Origin: Desulfovibrio sp.
Lineage (GTDB): Bacteria > Desulfobacterota > Desulfovibrionia > Desulfovibrionales > Desulfovibrionaceae
Length of the DNA: 47,321 nucleotides
Direction: 5' to 3'
Assembly (NCBI GenBank): GCA_031269345.1
Contig: JAISZH010000158.1
Location: 1-47,321, forward strand
The position numbers and the translations under genes are program-made. Shown here piece after piece: positions 31,586 through 39,677 of the stretch. The notes under the pieces were generated by a model that was not told where the DNA came from, searched no databases, and saw only the letters and a list, made by a program, of their open reading frames with translations. Each line of letters starts with the position of its first letter. The first letter of the stretch is position 1.

Positions 31586-32632
31586 ATGTCCGCGTCTTAT
31601 ACCGTGGCGGTAGCCGGAGCTACAGGGGCCGTCGGCCGCGAAATGCTGGCGACGCTTGAAGTGCGCGATTTTCCGGCCTCAAAGGTTGTTGCGCTGGCCT
31701 CGGCGCGTTCCATCGGGACCTCTCTGCCTTTCAGGGGCGGTGAGTTGACCGTTCGGGAACTTACAGAAGATTCCTTTCATGGTGTGGATATAGCCCTTTT
31801 TTCGGCGGGCGGCGGAACCTCCGAGCGTTTTGCCCCTCACGCGGTGCGTAGCGGCTGCGTGGTCGTAGACAACTCAAGCGCCTGGCGCATGGACGACCGC
31901 TGTCCCCTGGTCGTGCCTGAAGTCAATGCCCATGCTTTGGGCAAGCACAAGGGCATCATAGCCAATCCCAACTGTTCCACCATCCAGATGGTGGTAGTTT
32001 TAAGTCCTCTGCATAAGGCGGCCTCCATCCGGCGGGTCGTGGTCTCCACTTACCAGGCCGTTTCCGGCACCGGACAAAAAGCCGTAGCCGAACTGGACAA
32101 CCAGGTGCGCCAGATCTTCAATATGGCAGAGCCGGAGGTCAAGGTCTACCCGCACCGCATCGCCTTCAACTGTCTGCCGCAGATCGATGTCTTCCTTGAG
32201 AACGACTATACGAAGGAAGAAATGAAAATGGTGCTGGAGACAGTGAAGATTATGGAGGATGAAAAAATAAAGATTACGGCCACAACGGTGCGTGTGCCTG
32301 TTTTCTACGGCCATTCCGAGTCTGTGAATGTGGAATTTGAACGCCGCCTGAGCGCGAATGATGCGCGTTCTCTGCTGCGGGAGGCAAAAGGCGTTGTCGT
32401 TCTGGATAACCCGGCTGAGAAAATTTACCCCATGCCGATAACCGCCGCCGGTGAGGACGCGGTTTTTGTCGGACGCATCCGCGTTGACGAATCTCAGCCC
32501 AATACACTGAACATGTGGGTGGTGGCCGATAATGTCCGCAAAGGAGCGGCCCTTAATACCGTGCAGATTGCTGAGGCGCTCGTTCGGGAAAATCTTGTGC
32601 GCGTTCCGGACCCCACGGCTTTTCTGAACTGA
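31586..32632 (+). CDS. asd: Aspartate-semialdehyde dehydrogenase
   Basis: The 348-residue NADP enzyme reduces aspartyl phosphate to aspartate semialdehyde, the branch point to lysine, diaminopimelate, threonine and methionine. It has the N-terminal nucleotide fold (AVAGATGAVGREML), ALFSAGGGTSERFAP, VVDNSSAWRM and the catalytic Cys130 in NPNCSTIQM, and VSTYQAVSGTG follows. The start is the ATG at 31586, placed 6 nt after GGAGGAG; an in-frame ATG at 31529 lies in repeat-rich sequence and was rejected. The next gene starts about 30 nt downstream and is probably co-transcribed. Confidence 0.95.
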   Translation: MSASYTVAVAGATGAVGREMLATLEVRDFPASKVVALASARSIGTSLPFRGGELTVRELTEDSFHGVDIALFSAGGGTSERFAPHAVRSGCVVVDNSSAWRMDDRCPLVVPEVNAHALGKHKGIIANPNCSTIQMVVVLSPLHKAASIRRVVVSTYQAVSGTGQKAVAELDNQVRQIFNMAEPEVKVYPHRIAFNCLPQIDVFLENDYTKEEMKMVLETVKIMEDEKIKITATTVRVPVFYGHSESVNVEFERRLSANDARSLLREAKGVVVLDNPAEKIYPMPITAAGEDAVFVGRIRVDESQPNTLNMWVVADNVRKGAALNTVQIAEALVRENLVRVPDPTAFLN

Positions 32633-32662
32633 GAACCTCCCCCGGTGGAAAAAGGTCCAGCT

Positions 32663-33628
32663 ATGTCCCAAAATCCTCCTGTGCTTTCCCGTGCGGAGCA
32701 GATTGCGAAAATTCTGGATACACCGCGCCCGGGAGAGGAAAATATCCTGGCCTACTACGAGCATCGCCTGGGGACTATATGCAGGGAGCCGCGCCTTATG
32801 CTCCTTCCCCTTGACGATCATCTGGCGCACCGTGGGGATGGTGTTTTTGAAACGATAAAATATGAGTTCGGCCGGATTTATGTTCTGGATAAGCATCTTG
32901 AGCGCATGCGGCGTTCAGCGTCCGGTATTTTTCTTGAGCCTCCCTGTTCCTGGGAACGGCTGCGGGGATTGATTATCGACACGGCGGCCGCCGGAGGCAA
33001 CGCGACAGGGCGCATACTCGTGCTGCTCGGCAGAGGTCCGGGCGGATTCGGCGTGGACCCGAACGAAAGCCCGAGTGCCAGCCTTTATATAATAGCTTAT
33101 AGGTTCGAACGAAGGCCCGAGTCCTGGTATGCGGCCGGGCTCAAGGCCTTCCGCAGCTCAATACCGGCCAAACAGGGCTATCTCGCCCGGATCAAGAACG
33201 CAAACTACCTGCCCAATGCGCTTATGATGCGCGAAGCCCGCGAGCGCGGATTTGATGTGCCGATTTGTTTTGACGAGCAGGGGAATATCGCGGAAAGCGC
33301 CGTGGCCAATATCGTCCTGGTGAACCAGGCCGGGGTGCTGGAAGTCCCGGAATCCGAAAATTCCCTGTCCGGCACCACCATGCAGCGTGCTTTGGAACTT
33401 GCGGAAGGAGAAATTCCGTGCCGGGTGCGGCCCCTTGCGGAAGACGACATCGTCGCCGCTTCGGAAGTTCTGCTGTTTGGCACGGGTCCGGATTGCGTCG
33501 CTGTGGTCGGATATGAGAGGAAAATCATTGGCGCCGGCCGGGAGGGACCGGTCTGCGCCAGACTGCGCGCCATGATCCGCGCGGATATTCCGGTGTCCGG
33601 AGTGCCCGTGCCTGGACTTGTCACCTGA
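32663..33628 (+). CDS. Class IV aminotransferase (branched-chain aminotransferase / aminodeoxychorismate lyase-like)
   Basis: The 321-residue PLP enzyme has the fold-type IV pattern: DDHLAHRGDGVFETIKYEFGRIY, LDKHLERMRRSA, the PLP lysine in YLARIKNANYLPNALM, and the phosphate-binding EQGNIAESAVANIVLV and LSGTTMQRALELA segments. Family members make branched-chain amino acids, D-amino acids or 4-aminobenzoate. The R-x-x-x-S-type segment is not clear enough to decide between them. The ATG at 32663 with AAAGG upstream is preferred; a GTG at 32645 would add six residues. It sits in a run with asd, aat and shikimate genes, which does not settle the substrate. Confidence 0.82.
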   Translation: MSQNPPVLSRAEQIAKILDTPRPGEENILAYYEHRLGTICREPRLMLLPLDDHLAHRGDGVFETIKYEFGRIYVLDKHLERMRRSASGIFLEPPCSWERLRGLIIDTAAAGGNATGRILVLLGRGPGGFGVDPNESPSASLYIIAYRFERRPESWYAAGLKAFRSSIPAKQGYLARIKNANYLPNALMMREARERGFDVPICFDEQGNIAESAVANIVLVNQAGVLEVPESENSLSGTTMQRALELAEGEIPCRVRPLAEDDIVAASEVLLFGTGPDCVAVVGYERKIIGAGREGPVCARLRAMIRADIPVSGVPVPGLVT

Positions 33629-33643
33629 ACCTCCCCCTGTTTC

Positions 33644-34330
33644 ATGCCTGTCTACCGCCTGTCCGACACCGGAGTCCGGTTTCCCGACCCTTCCGCGGCC
33701 GAGGAGGACGGTCTTCTGGCCGTTGGCGGAGACCTCTCCGTAAAACGCCTTGTCGCTGCTTACAGCCTCGGTATCTTCCCCTGGTACAGCGCGGGCTGTC
33801 CGCTTCTCTGGTGGAGTCCGGATCCACGTTGCATTCTTCTGCCGGAAGAATTTCATCTGCCCAAGTCCCTGAGACGGGTATTGAAGTCCGGGTTGTTCAG
33901 CTTCAGTCTGGACCGGGCCTTCCCTGAGGTCATAAGAGCCTGCGCCGGACCAAGGGCAAAAGCGACAGATACCTGGCTGACGCCGGAAATGATCGCGGCC
34001 TATATCGATCTGCACCGGCTGGGCTTCGCCCATTCCGTAGAAGCCTGGCGTGGGAGCGTCCTGGTCGGAGGTCTGTACGGGGTAGCCCTGGGGCGGGTGT
34101 TTTTCGGGGAATCCATGTTCCGCGTCGAACCGGACGCTTCCAAAGCCGCCCTGGTCCGCCTCATCGCGGAACTTGAAGCAAGAAGCTTCGTGCTTCTGGA
34201 CTGCCAGCAGGTGACGGGGCACATGCTGCGTTTCGGAGCCAAGCCGGTTCCGCGCAAGGAATTTATGCGTTTTTTGTCTCAGGGTTTGGCCGGGTCCTGG
34301 GAAAGAGGCCGATGGACCCTCGCTTCCTGA
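33644..34330 (+). CDS. aat: Leucyl/phenylalanyl-tRNA--protein transferase
   Basis: The 228-residue enzyme transfers Leu or Phe from tRNA to N-terminal Arg or Lys of proteins, marking them for ClpS/ClpAP degradation. It shows FPDPSAAEEDGLLAVGGDLS, AAYSLGIFPWYS, WWSPDPRCIL, then a central GLYGVALGRVFFGESMF and DCQQVTGHMLRFGA, all family signatures. The length is normal. It starts 15 nt after the aminotransferase stop. In related organisms aat often follows clpS-clpA; here those genes are absent from the window. Confidence 0.96.
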   Translation: MPVYRLSDTGVRFPDPSAAEEDGLLAVGGDLSVKRLVAAYSLGIFPWYSAGCPLLWWSPDPRCILLPEEFHLPKSLRRVLKSGLFSFSLDRAFPEVIRACAGPRAKATDTWLTPEMIAAYIDLHRLGFAHSVEAWRGSVLVGGLYGVALGRVFFGESMFRVEPDASKAALVRLIAELEARSFVLLDCQQVTGHMLRFGAKPVPRKEFMRFLSQGLAGSWERGRWTLAS

Positions 34331-34340
34331 GGCAATCATC

Positions 34341-34397
34341 TATAGCATTTACGCTTGAGATGTTTACAGGCGGGCAAAGTCCGCCTGTAAACATCTC
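34341..34397 (+). repeat. Dispersed repeat family B, copy between aat and aroK (17-bp perfect stem)
   Basis: TATAGCATTTACGCTT is followed by GAGATGTTTACAGGCGG, a 7-nt loop and the exact reverse complement (34357-34397). The structure ends 17 nt before the aroK start, so it may affect read-through or initiation. Confidence 0.8.
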
Positions 34398-34414
34398 CCG
34401 GCAAGGAATTGCTG

Positions 34415-35032
34415 ATGAAACTATTCATTCCCGGTTCAGTGCCCCCCGCTCTTGAACCGCGCGCCATCACGCAAGACGCAAAGGCTTCCGGGAATCCGAC
34501 GATATTTCTGATCGGTCCCCGCTGTTCAGGCAAAAGCACAGTGGGCGGGCTTCTTGCCGTCAACCTGGGACTTGCGGCGCACGATACGGATTTAATGGTA
34601 GTGCGCAAGGCCAAGCGCAGTATAGCTGAAATCGTTGCCGGGGAAGGTTGGGAAGAGTTTCGGGCGCTCGAAGCGGAGGCACTGATCGAAGCCGTGGCGG
34701 CGGGCGGGGTCATCGCGGGCGGGGGCGGGATCGTTCTGGTCCCTGAAAATCGCCGTCTGATGCGCGCTTCCGGTCTGGTTTTCTATCTTGCCGCATCGTT
34801 GCAAACCTTGTATGAACGTATGTCGCAGGCGCATAACGCGGGTTTTCGTCCGGCGCTTCGCGGGACGGATGCGCTTTCGGAAATATCCGCGGTGCTGGCT
34901 GAACGCAAAGCCTTGTACCTGGAGTGCGCGCACCACTGCCTGGATGCGGACAGGCCGGCTGAAGAGGTGGCGCGGGAGGCGTGTCGTCTGATATCCGGCG
35001 GGAGTTTTACAGATTTCCGCAGGGAAATTTGA
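34415..35032 (+). CDS. aroK: Shikimate kinase
   Basis: The 205-residue kinase phosphorylates shikimate at O3 in aromatic amino acid synthesis. It has the P-loop GPRCSGKST (near residue 35), the substrate-binding HDTD, GWEEFRALEAEAL and the GGGG motif AGGGGIV, followed by the lid region (RPALRG). An N-terminal extension of about 25 residues precedes the usual start of the fold. The ATG at 34415 with AAGGA upstream is used; a TTG at 34409 is possible. The aroC gene follows 64 nt later, in keeping with a shared pathway. Confidence 0.9.
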   Translation: MKLFIPGSVPPALEPRAITQDAKASGNPTIFLIGPRCSGKSTVGGLLAVNLGLAAHDTDLMVVRKAKRSIAEIVAGEGWEEFRALEAEALIEAVAAGGVIAGGGGIVLVPENRRLMRASGLVFYLAASLQTLYERMSQAHNAGFRPALRGTDALSEISAVLAERKALYLECAHHCLDADRPAEEVAREACRLISGGSFTDFRREI

Positions 35033-35040
35033 ACAGCGGC

Positions 35041-35094
35041 CCAGTAGTCGCTGTCGCGGCAGGGAAAAATTTACTTTTCAATGCGAGTGTCAAT
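35041..35094 (-). repeat. Dispersed repeat family D, terminal fragment before aroC
   Basis: GCCCAGTAGTCGCTGTCGCG, then GCAGGGAAAAATTTACTTTTCAATGCG and a GTCAATA end. The last 30 bp match the end of the copy at 3608-3733. The repeat ends 2 bp before the aroC GTG. Confidence 0.65.
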
Positions 35095-35096
35095 AA

Positions 35097-36209
35097 GTGA
35101 ACGGCAACACCTTCGGACGTATTTTTCGTTTGACCACCTACGGGGAATCGCATGGCCCCGGTCTGGGAGGCGTTGTGGACGGTTGTCCGGCCGGGTTGGA
35201 CATCTCTGAAGCGGATTTGCAGAAGGCTTTGGATGAGCGCCGGCCGGGGCGCGAAGGCAGGGGAGGGGAGGCATCCACCGCCCGTTCGGAAGAGGATCGG
35301 GTTCGCCTGCTTTCAGGTGTCTTCGAGGGCAAAACAACTGGGGCTCCGATTGCCTTTCACGTGGAAAACCGGGATGCGCGGTCTGCCGATTATAACGCTC
35401 TGGCCGCTGTTCCCCGTCCCGGGCATGCCGATCTGGGCTTTCTTATGAAGCACGGACGGCGAGATTACCGTGGCGGGGGCAGGTCTTCCGGTCGGGAGAC
35501 TCTCTGTCGGGTGGCCGGTGGGGCTATTGCCGAAAAATTTCTGGAGCGGCAAGGTGTGCGGATTTTTGCCTGTGTAGCGGAATTTGCCGGGATTGTCGCG
35601 AGATTGGCGGATTTGCCGGGTGCATTCGCGCGGCCCTGGTTCTGCCCGGACAAGGAAACGGCTGCCTTGTGGACCGAAGCCGCCGCCAAGGCGCGGGATG
35701 AAGGCGACAGCCTGGGCGGAAAGGTGCGCGTGGAGATACACGGACTGCCGGCGGGGCTTGGGGAACCTGTGTTCGACAAGCTTGACGCGCGTCTTGCCTA
35801 TGCCTTTATGGGGGTCGGAGCGGTGAAAGCCGTGGAGATCGGATCCGGGTGCGCCGCCGCCGGAATGAAAGGAAGCGAGCATAATGACCTTATCCTTCCC
35901 GCTTGTCCGGATGAGTGTTGCGGAACGCTTCCCGGAAACATCGCCTATCGTTTCGCTTCAAACAATGCGGGCGGAATTCTGGGTGGGATGAGCAGCGGGG
36001 CTCCGGTATGCGTGACCGCGACGCTCAAACCCTTGGCCTCCATAGGCAAAACGCAGCGCAGCATGGATGCGCTGGGTGAAATTCAGGATTTGCGGATAGG
36101 CGGGCGGCATGATATTTCTGTAATCCCGCGGGTCACTCCGGTTCTGAAAGCCATGGCCGCGCTTTGTGCGGCCGATTTTACGCTTTTGCAGCGGACGGCC
36201 CCGATCTGA
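35097..36209 (+). CDS. aroC: Chorismate synthase
   Basis: The 370-residue FMN enzyme makes chorismate from EPSP, the last step of the shikimate pathway. Signatures are the N-terminal GNTFGRIFRLTTYGESHGPG, RPGHADLGFLMKHGRRDYRGGGRSSGRET split around residues 100-130, and a late SNNAGGILGGMSSG and GRHDISVIPR. The GTG start fits the family N-terminus exactly. No ribosome binding site is visible, because a repeat reaches almost to the start codon. It forms a pair with aroK. Confidence 0.96.
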   Translation: MNGNTFGRIFRLTTYGESHGPGLGGVVDGCPAGLDISEADLQKALDERRPGREGRGGEASTARSEEDRVRLLSGVFEGKTTGAPIAFHVENRDARSADYNALAAVPRPGHADLGFLMKHGRRDYRGGGRSSGRETLCRVAGGAIAEKFLERQGVRIFACVAEFAGIVARLADLPGAFARPWFCPDKETAALWTEAAAKARDEGDSLGGKVRVEIHGLPAGLGEPVFDKLDARLAYAFMGVGAVKAVEIGSGCAAAGMKGSEHNDLILPACPDECCGTLPGNIAYRFASNNAGGILGGMSSGAPVCVTATLKPLASIGKTQRSMDALGEIQDLRIGGRHDISVIPRVTPVLKAMAALCAADFTLLQRTAPI

Positions 36210-36231
36210 TAGCAATTAACGCTTCAAATAG
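36209..36231 (+). repeat. Family B fragment after aroC
   Basis: TAGCAATTAACGCTTCAAAT matches only the left end of the family B unit at 22443 and is a short remnant. Confidence 0.45.
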
Positions 36232-36280
36232 TCCTTGGGATCCGGATTACGCAATTTTTATTGATGTCGGGAACTTCTTT

Positions 36281-37162
36281 ATGTTGCGCAGCATGACCGG
36301 TTTTGGACGACGTTTTCTGGAAGACGAGGGACTGACGCAGATATGGGAGGTGCGTAGCGTGAACGGCCGCCATCTGGACGTACGTTTCCGGCTTCCCTCC
36401 AGAGTGCGCGCCTTTGAGCCGGTTCTGGAAAAAATCGTAAAAGCTCACGCCCTGCGCGGCCGCCTGGACATAAGCCTGGTTTTGCAAACCAAGCATGAAG
36501 GACCACACGGTCTGTATTTTAACGAAGACCTGGCCGACGCCATGCTCTCCAGTCTGTCCGAGTACGCCCAAGGGCGCGGGGATTCTTTCGATATCGAATA
36601 CAGCCGCATGCTCAACGTCCAGTCCCTCTGGGAAGAAAGCGCGACCGACGCGGATGACGAGCTCATGCAGGGACTTTTGCAGGGTCTTGAAGATGCCCTG
36701 GAAGACTGGAATGAATCCAGAACCGCGGAAGGCAAAGCCTTGGAGAAAGACCTGCGCGGCCGCATCCTGCACATGGAGGAATGGGCGCGCAGCATCAGGG
36801 AACGCGCTCCCCAGATCAAAGAAGAACGCTTCGCGCAGTTGCGCGAACGCCTTTGCGACGTTCTGGATCGTTATGCTCAGGATTTGGACGAAGGACGATT
36901 TTTGCAGGAAACGGTCCTGCTGGCTGACAAATTGGACATCAGCGAGGAACTTACACGCCTTTGCGCGCATCTGGAACGCTTGCGCGAACTTATGGACGCG
37001 GGCCGAGACGCCGGACGAAAGCTGGATTTTACCCTGCAGGAATGTTTCAGGGAAATCACCACCTGCGGGAACAAAATACAGGATTTGCAGGTGTCGCGCC
37101 TGGTCGTGGATTTGAAAAACGAACTGGAAAAATGTCGGGAACAGGTGCAGAATGTGGAGTAG
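36281..37162 (+). CDS. yicC: YicC family protein (putative endoribonuclease/RNA-binding)
   Basis: The 293-residue protein starts with MLRSMTGFGR, the invariant YicC N-terminus, and ends with the family's conserved domain (ELTRLCAHLERLRELM, GRKLDFTLQECFREITTCGNK, then VVDLKNELEKCREQVQNVE). E. coli YicC acts in RNA turnover and has been described as an endoribonuclease. The start at 36281 is fixed by homology; a longer in-frame start at 36164 lies inside aroC. It precedes a RemA-like gene and gmk with minimal spacing, a common grouping. Confidence 0.95.
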   Translation: MLRSMTGFGRRFLEDEGLTQIWEVRSVNGRHLDVRFRLPSRVRAFEPVLEKIVKAHALRGRLDISLVLQTKHEGPHGLYFNEDLADAMLSSLSEYAQGRGDSFDIEYSRMLNVQSLWEESATDADDELMQGLLQGLEDALEDWNESRTAEGKALEKDLRGRILHMEEWARSIRERAPQIKEERFAQLRERLCDVLDRYAQDLDEGRFLQETVLLADKLDISEELTRLCAHLERLRELMDAGRDAGRKLDFTLQECFREITTCGNKIQDLQVSRLVVDLKNELEKCREQVQNVE

Positions 37163-37165
37163 AAC

Positions 37166-37423
37166 ATGAGCGTTGCCGGCAAACAACTGCTTAATGTGGG
37201 ACTGGGCAATTTTGTGGTCGCCTCGCGCGTGGTGGCCCTGGTGAATCCGAATTCCGCGCCCATGCGGCGCATGCGTGAAGACGCAAAAAAAGAAGGGCGG
37301 ATCATTGACGCCACTCAGGGACGCAAGACAAGATCCCTGATTGTTACAGATTCCAACCATGTCGTACTGTCCGCTGTCCTGACTGATACCATACGACAGC
37401 GGTTTCAGGAGGAAAACGAGTGA
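37166..37423 (+). CDS. RemA-like DNA-binding regulator (DUF370)
   Basis: The 85-residue protein has the DUF370 layout: [29 protein letters not shown], then [20 protein letters not shown] and [18 protein letters not shown]. Bacillus RemA of this family is a DNA-binding activator of matrix genes; in proteobacteria the role is not known. It is placed between yicC and gmk with 3-nt and overlapping junctions, so it is made together with both. Confidence 0.93.
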   Translation: MSVAGKQLLNVGLGNFVVASRVVALVNPNSAPMRRMREDAKKEGRIIDATQGRKTRSLIVTDSNHVVLSAVLTDTIRQRFQEENE

Positions 37424-38055
37424 GCCAGTTCCGCCGCTCCGGCACTCCCATGGTCGTCTGCGCCCCTTCCGGCACTGGCAAGACTACCTTGTGCAAGCGT
37501 TTGCTTGAAGAATTCCCTCGCATAGTCCTGTCCGTTTCCTGCACCACTCGCGTCCCCAGACCCGGTGAGGCCGGCGGCCGGGACTACGAATTCATAGACA
37601 AAGAGGAATTTGTGCAGCGGCGCAATGCCGGGTTTTTCGCCGAGTGGGCGGAAGTGCACGGCAAATTTTACGGGACGCCGCTTGAGCCGGCCTGGAAGCT
37701 GCTTTCCAGCGGGCAGGATGTGCTTTTTGACATAGATGTGCAGGGGGCTTCGCAAATACGCAGTTCGCTCCCCGGTGCGAGACTTATATTTATTCTCCCG
37801 CCCTCGCTGCATGAGTTGGAGCGCCGTCTGCGGGCGCGCGGCACGGAAAAGGAGGAGGACCTGCACATTCGCCTGTCGGCTGCCGTCAGGGAACTGTCAC
37901 AGGCGCATTGGTTCGACGCCTGGATCATCAATCAAGACCTTGAACGCGCTTTCCGGGAACTGTGCGCCGCTTATATTGCCGCAACCCTGGCCCCCGCGCG
38001 CCGGCCCGGGTTTCTGGCCGAACTGTTCTCCGGCTGGAATGCTGATGCGCACTGA
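37420..38055 (+). CDS. gmk: Guanylate kinase
   Basis: The 211-residue kinase converts GMP to GDP with ATP. The P-loop is [10 protein letters not shown] (near residue 15), followed by [21 protein letters not shown], which binds GMP, and [26 protein letters not shown] is the metal-binding strand. The GTG start overlaps the RemA-like stop (GTGA). Length is normal. Confidence 0.96.
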   Translation: MSQFRRSGTPMVVCAPSGTGKTTLCKRLLEEFPRIVLSVSCTTRVPRPGEAGGRDYEFIDKEEFVQRRNAGFFAEWAEVHGKFYGTPLEPAWKLLSSGQDVLFDIDVQGASQIRSSLPGARLIFILPPSLHELERRLRARGTEKEEDLHIRLSAAVRELSQAHWFDAWIINQDLERAFRELCAAYIAATLAPARRPGFLAELFSGWNADAH

Positions 38056-38806
38056 TGCGAAATGTACAACCTCCCCACGGCTTTACATAGCACTGGACGT
38101 CGCTTCCGAAAATGAGGCTCTGTCCGTGGTTTCCAAGTTCAGGCAGATGCAGGACCTATCCGGATTGCCGCGTTGCGGATTTAAAGTTGGACTTGAACTT
38201 TTTACCGCGGCCGGCCCGGGTCTTGTTCGTCGCTTGGCGGATGAAGACTCTGTCTTTCTTGATTTGAAATTCCATGATATTCCGAACACAGTATACGGTG
38301 CGGTCAGAGCCGCCTGCCGGCTGGGGACCGACATGTTAACCCTGCATCTCGCGGGCGGAAAGGAAATGTGCCGCCAAGCCCTGATAGCGCGCGACGAAGC
38401 CTGGGCTGGCCTGGAGAAGACGGGACCGGCGGCAAAAATGCCGCGTCTTCTGGGCGTAAGCGTGCTTACCAGCACCAGGGGCGATGTCCGCGCCATAAAA
38501 GATTTGGTGATTGATTACGCCAGCGCGGCAAAGGCTTACGGACTGGACGGGGTGGTCTGTTCCGGGCATGAGGTCGGGGAGGTGAAAGAAAAATGCGGGG
38601 CGGAGTTCCTTTGTCTTTGCCCCGGCATTCGTTTTGCCGGCGGAGAAGAAAATGATCAGGCCAGGGTTTGCAGTCCCATGGAAGCGATGATGCATGGAGC
38701 TGATTTTCTGGTAATGGGCCGTCCGGTGACGCTAGCGCGCGATCCGGCGCAAGCCGCCGCAGCCGCGCTTCAAGATATGGAAAAAGGATTGAGGATGCGA
38801 AAATGA
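38045..38806 (+). CDS. pyrF: Orotidine 5'-phosphate decarboxylase
   Basis: The 253-residue enzyme makes UMP from OMP. The active-site set is visible in FLDLKFHDIPNTV with Asp73, Lys75 and Asp78; LYIALDV begins the barrel, GVSVLTS and LCPGIRF line it, and VMGRPVT near the end binds phosphate. The ATG at 38045 (or 38039, two codons earlier) lies within the gmk 3' end, an overlap of 11 nt. It overlaps the next gene by ATGA. It joins nucleotide synthesis genes gmk and pyrF in one transcript. Confidence 0.94.
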   Translation: MRTDAKCTTSPRLYIALDVASENEALSVVSKFRQMQDLSGLPRCGFKVGLELFTAAGPGLVRRLADEDSVFLDLKFHDIPNTVYGAVRAACRLGTDMLTLHLAGGKEMCRQALIARDEAWAGLEKTGPAAKMPRLLGVSVLTSTRGDVRAIKDLVIDYASAAKAYGLDGVVCSGHEVGEVKEKCGAEFLCLCPGIRFAGGEENDQARVCSPMEAMMHGADFLVMGRPVTLARDPAQAAAAALQDMEKGLRMRK

Positions 38807-39624
38807 GCGAAGACCAAGCAGGCTCGGATCTAAACGAGTCGAAACAGCAGAAAATCCGCGGGGTTTTTTCCTCACAGGAAGTTAAAAAAGTCGGCACGGG
38901 CACCACAACGCGCAAGACTATACAGAAGGCTTTCTGGTACTGTGAGGAAAAAAGCGACGGTTCTCTTGAAATGCAACCGCTAAACCCCAATTATGTCCCT
39001 TCCGGCCCCAAAAAAAGTGTAAGCCGGGAAGAATTCCTCACGCATTTTTCACCAGAGCCTGAACTGTATGTTTCCACAGTCTATCCGAAAATGCGCGAGA
39101 TCACCAAAACCGTGGCCATGGCGGACCGCCACAGGGCGCACAACGAACTGTACTCCGCCGAGATGGAATACAACAAAGTTCTCCATGTGGACGAGGAGAA
39201 CGTGCGCGCCAATTTCGGCCTCGGACTTACCTATCTTGAGCATGGAGACACCTCCAAGGCCCAGAACATATTCTCGCGTCTGGTCAAATTGGATGGGGCT
39301 TTTGAGGAGGAACACAAGCACCTCTTTAATGAATTCGGCATAAAATTGCGAAAAAACGGCATGGTGGACCATGCGGTAGATTATTACGAGCGGGCTTTGA
39401 GTTTGGCCCACAAGGACGAAAACCTCTTTTACAACTTGGCCAGGGCTTGGCTTGAAAAGAAAAATATCGACAAGGTTCTTGAATACCTGCTTAAATCCTT
39501 AGAACTTAATCCAAAACTTGAGCCAGCCATCAAGTTTCTCGCCTGGCTTGAGGAGAAGAATCTGGTTCCGGAAAGCAAAAAACAGGATGTGACCGTTGCT
39601 GTCGCCAGAGGCAGGGCGGATTAA
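38803..39624 (+). CDS. Tetratricopeptide repeat protein
   Basis: The 273-residue soluble protein has a basic N-terminal part with RGVFSSQEVKKVGTGTTTR and AFWYCEE (residues 19-48) and then four to five TPR-like helix pairs (NELYSAEMEYNKVLHVDEEN, ANFGLGLTYLEHGDTSKAQ, then DHAVDYYERALSLAHKDENL, NLARAWLEKKNIDKVLEYLL). TPRs mediate protein contacts; the partner is unknown. It sits between pyrF and an HDOD gene with overlapping or nearly overlapping junctions. No signal peptide or membrane segment is visible. Confidence 0.85.
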   Translation: MSEDQAGSDLNESKQQKIRGVFSSQEVKKVGTGTTTRKTIQKAFWYCEEKSDGSLEMQPLNPNYVPSGPKKSVSREEFLTHFSPEPELYVSTVYPKMREITKTVAMADRHRAHNELYSAEMEYNKVLHVDEENVRANFGLGLTYLEHGDTSKAQNIFSRLVKLDGAFEEEHKHLFNEFGIKLRKNGMVDHAVDYYERALSLAHKDENLFYNLARAWLEKKNIDKVLEYLLKSLELNPKLEPAIKFLAWLEEKNLVPESKKQDVTVAVARGRAD

Positions 39625-39677
39625 TGACGGATTCCCCAAAGGTTTTTTCCCGGAGAAGAATTGATAGCAGAGTTTAA
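39624..39677 (+). CDS. Possible 17-codon junction ORF (TPR to HDOD)
   Basis: An ATG at 39624 overlaps the TPR gene stop (TAATG) and opens MTDSPKVFSRRRIDSRV, ending at TAA 39675, so it spans the TTG start of the HDOD gene at 39661. It may keep ribosomes on the mRNA; coding for a functional peptide is doubtful. Confidence 0.25.
   Translation: MTDSPKVFSRRRIDSRV

Noticed and set aside
37736-38044. Longer N-terminus for pyrF inside gmk
   Set aside because: The added part reads gmk in another frame; family length and the gmk overlap support the start at about 38045.
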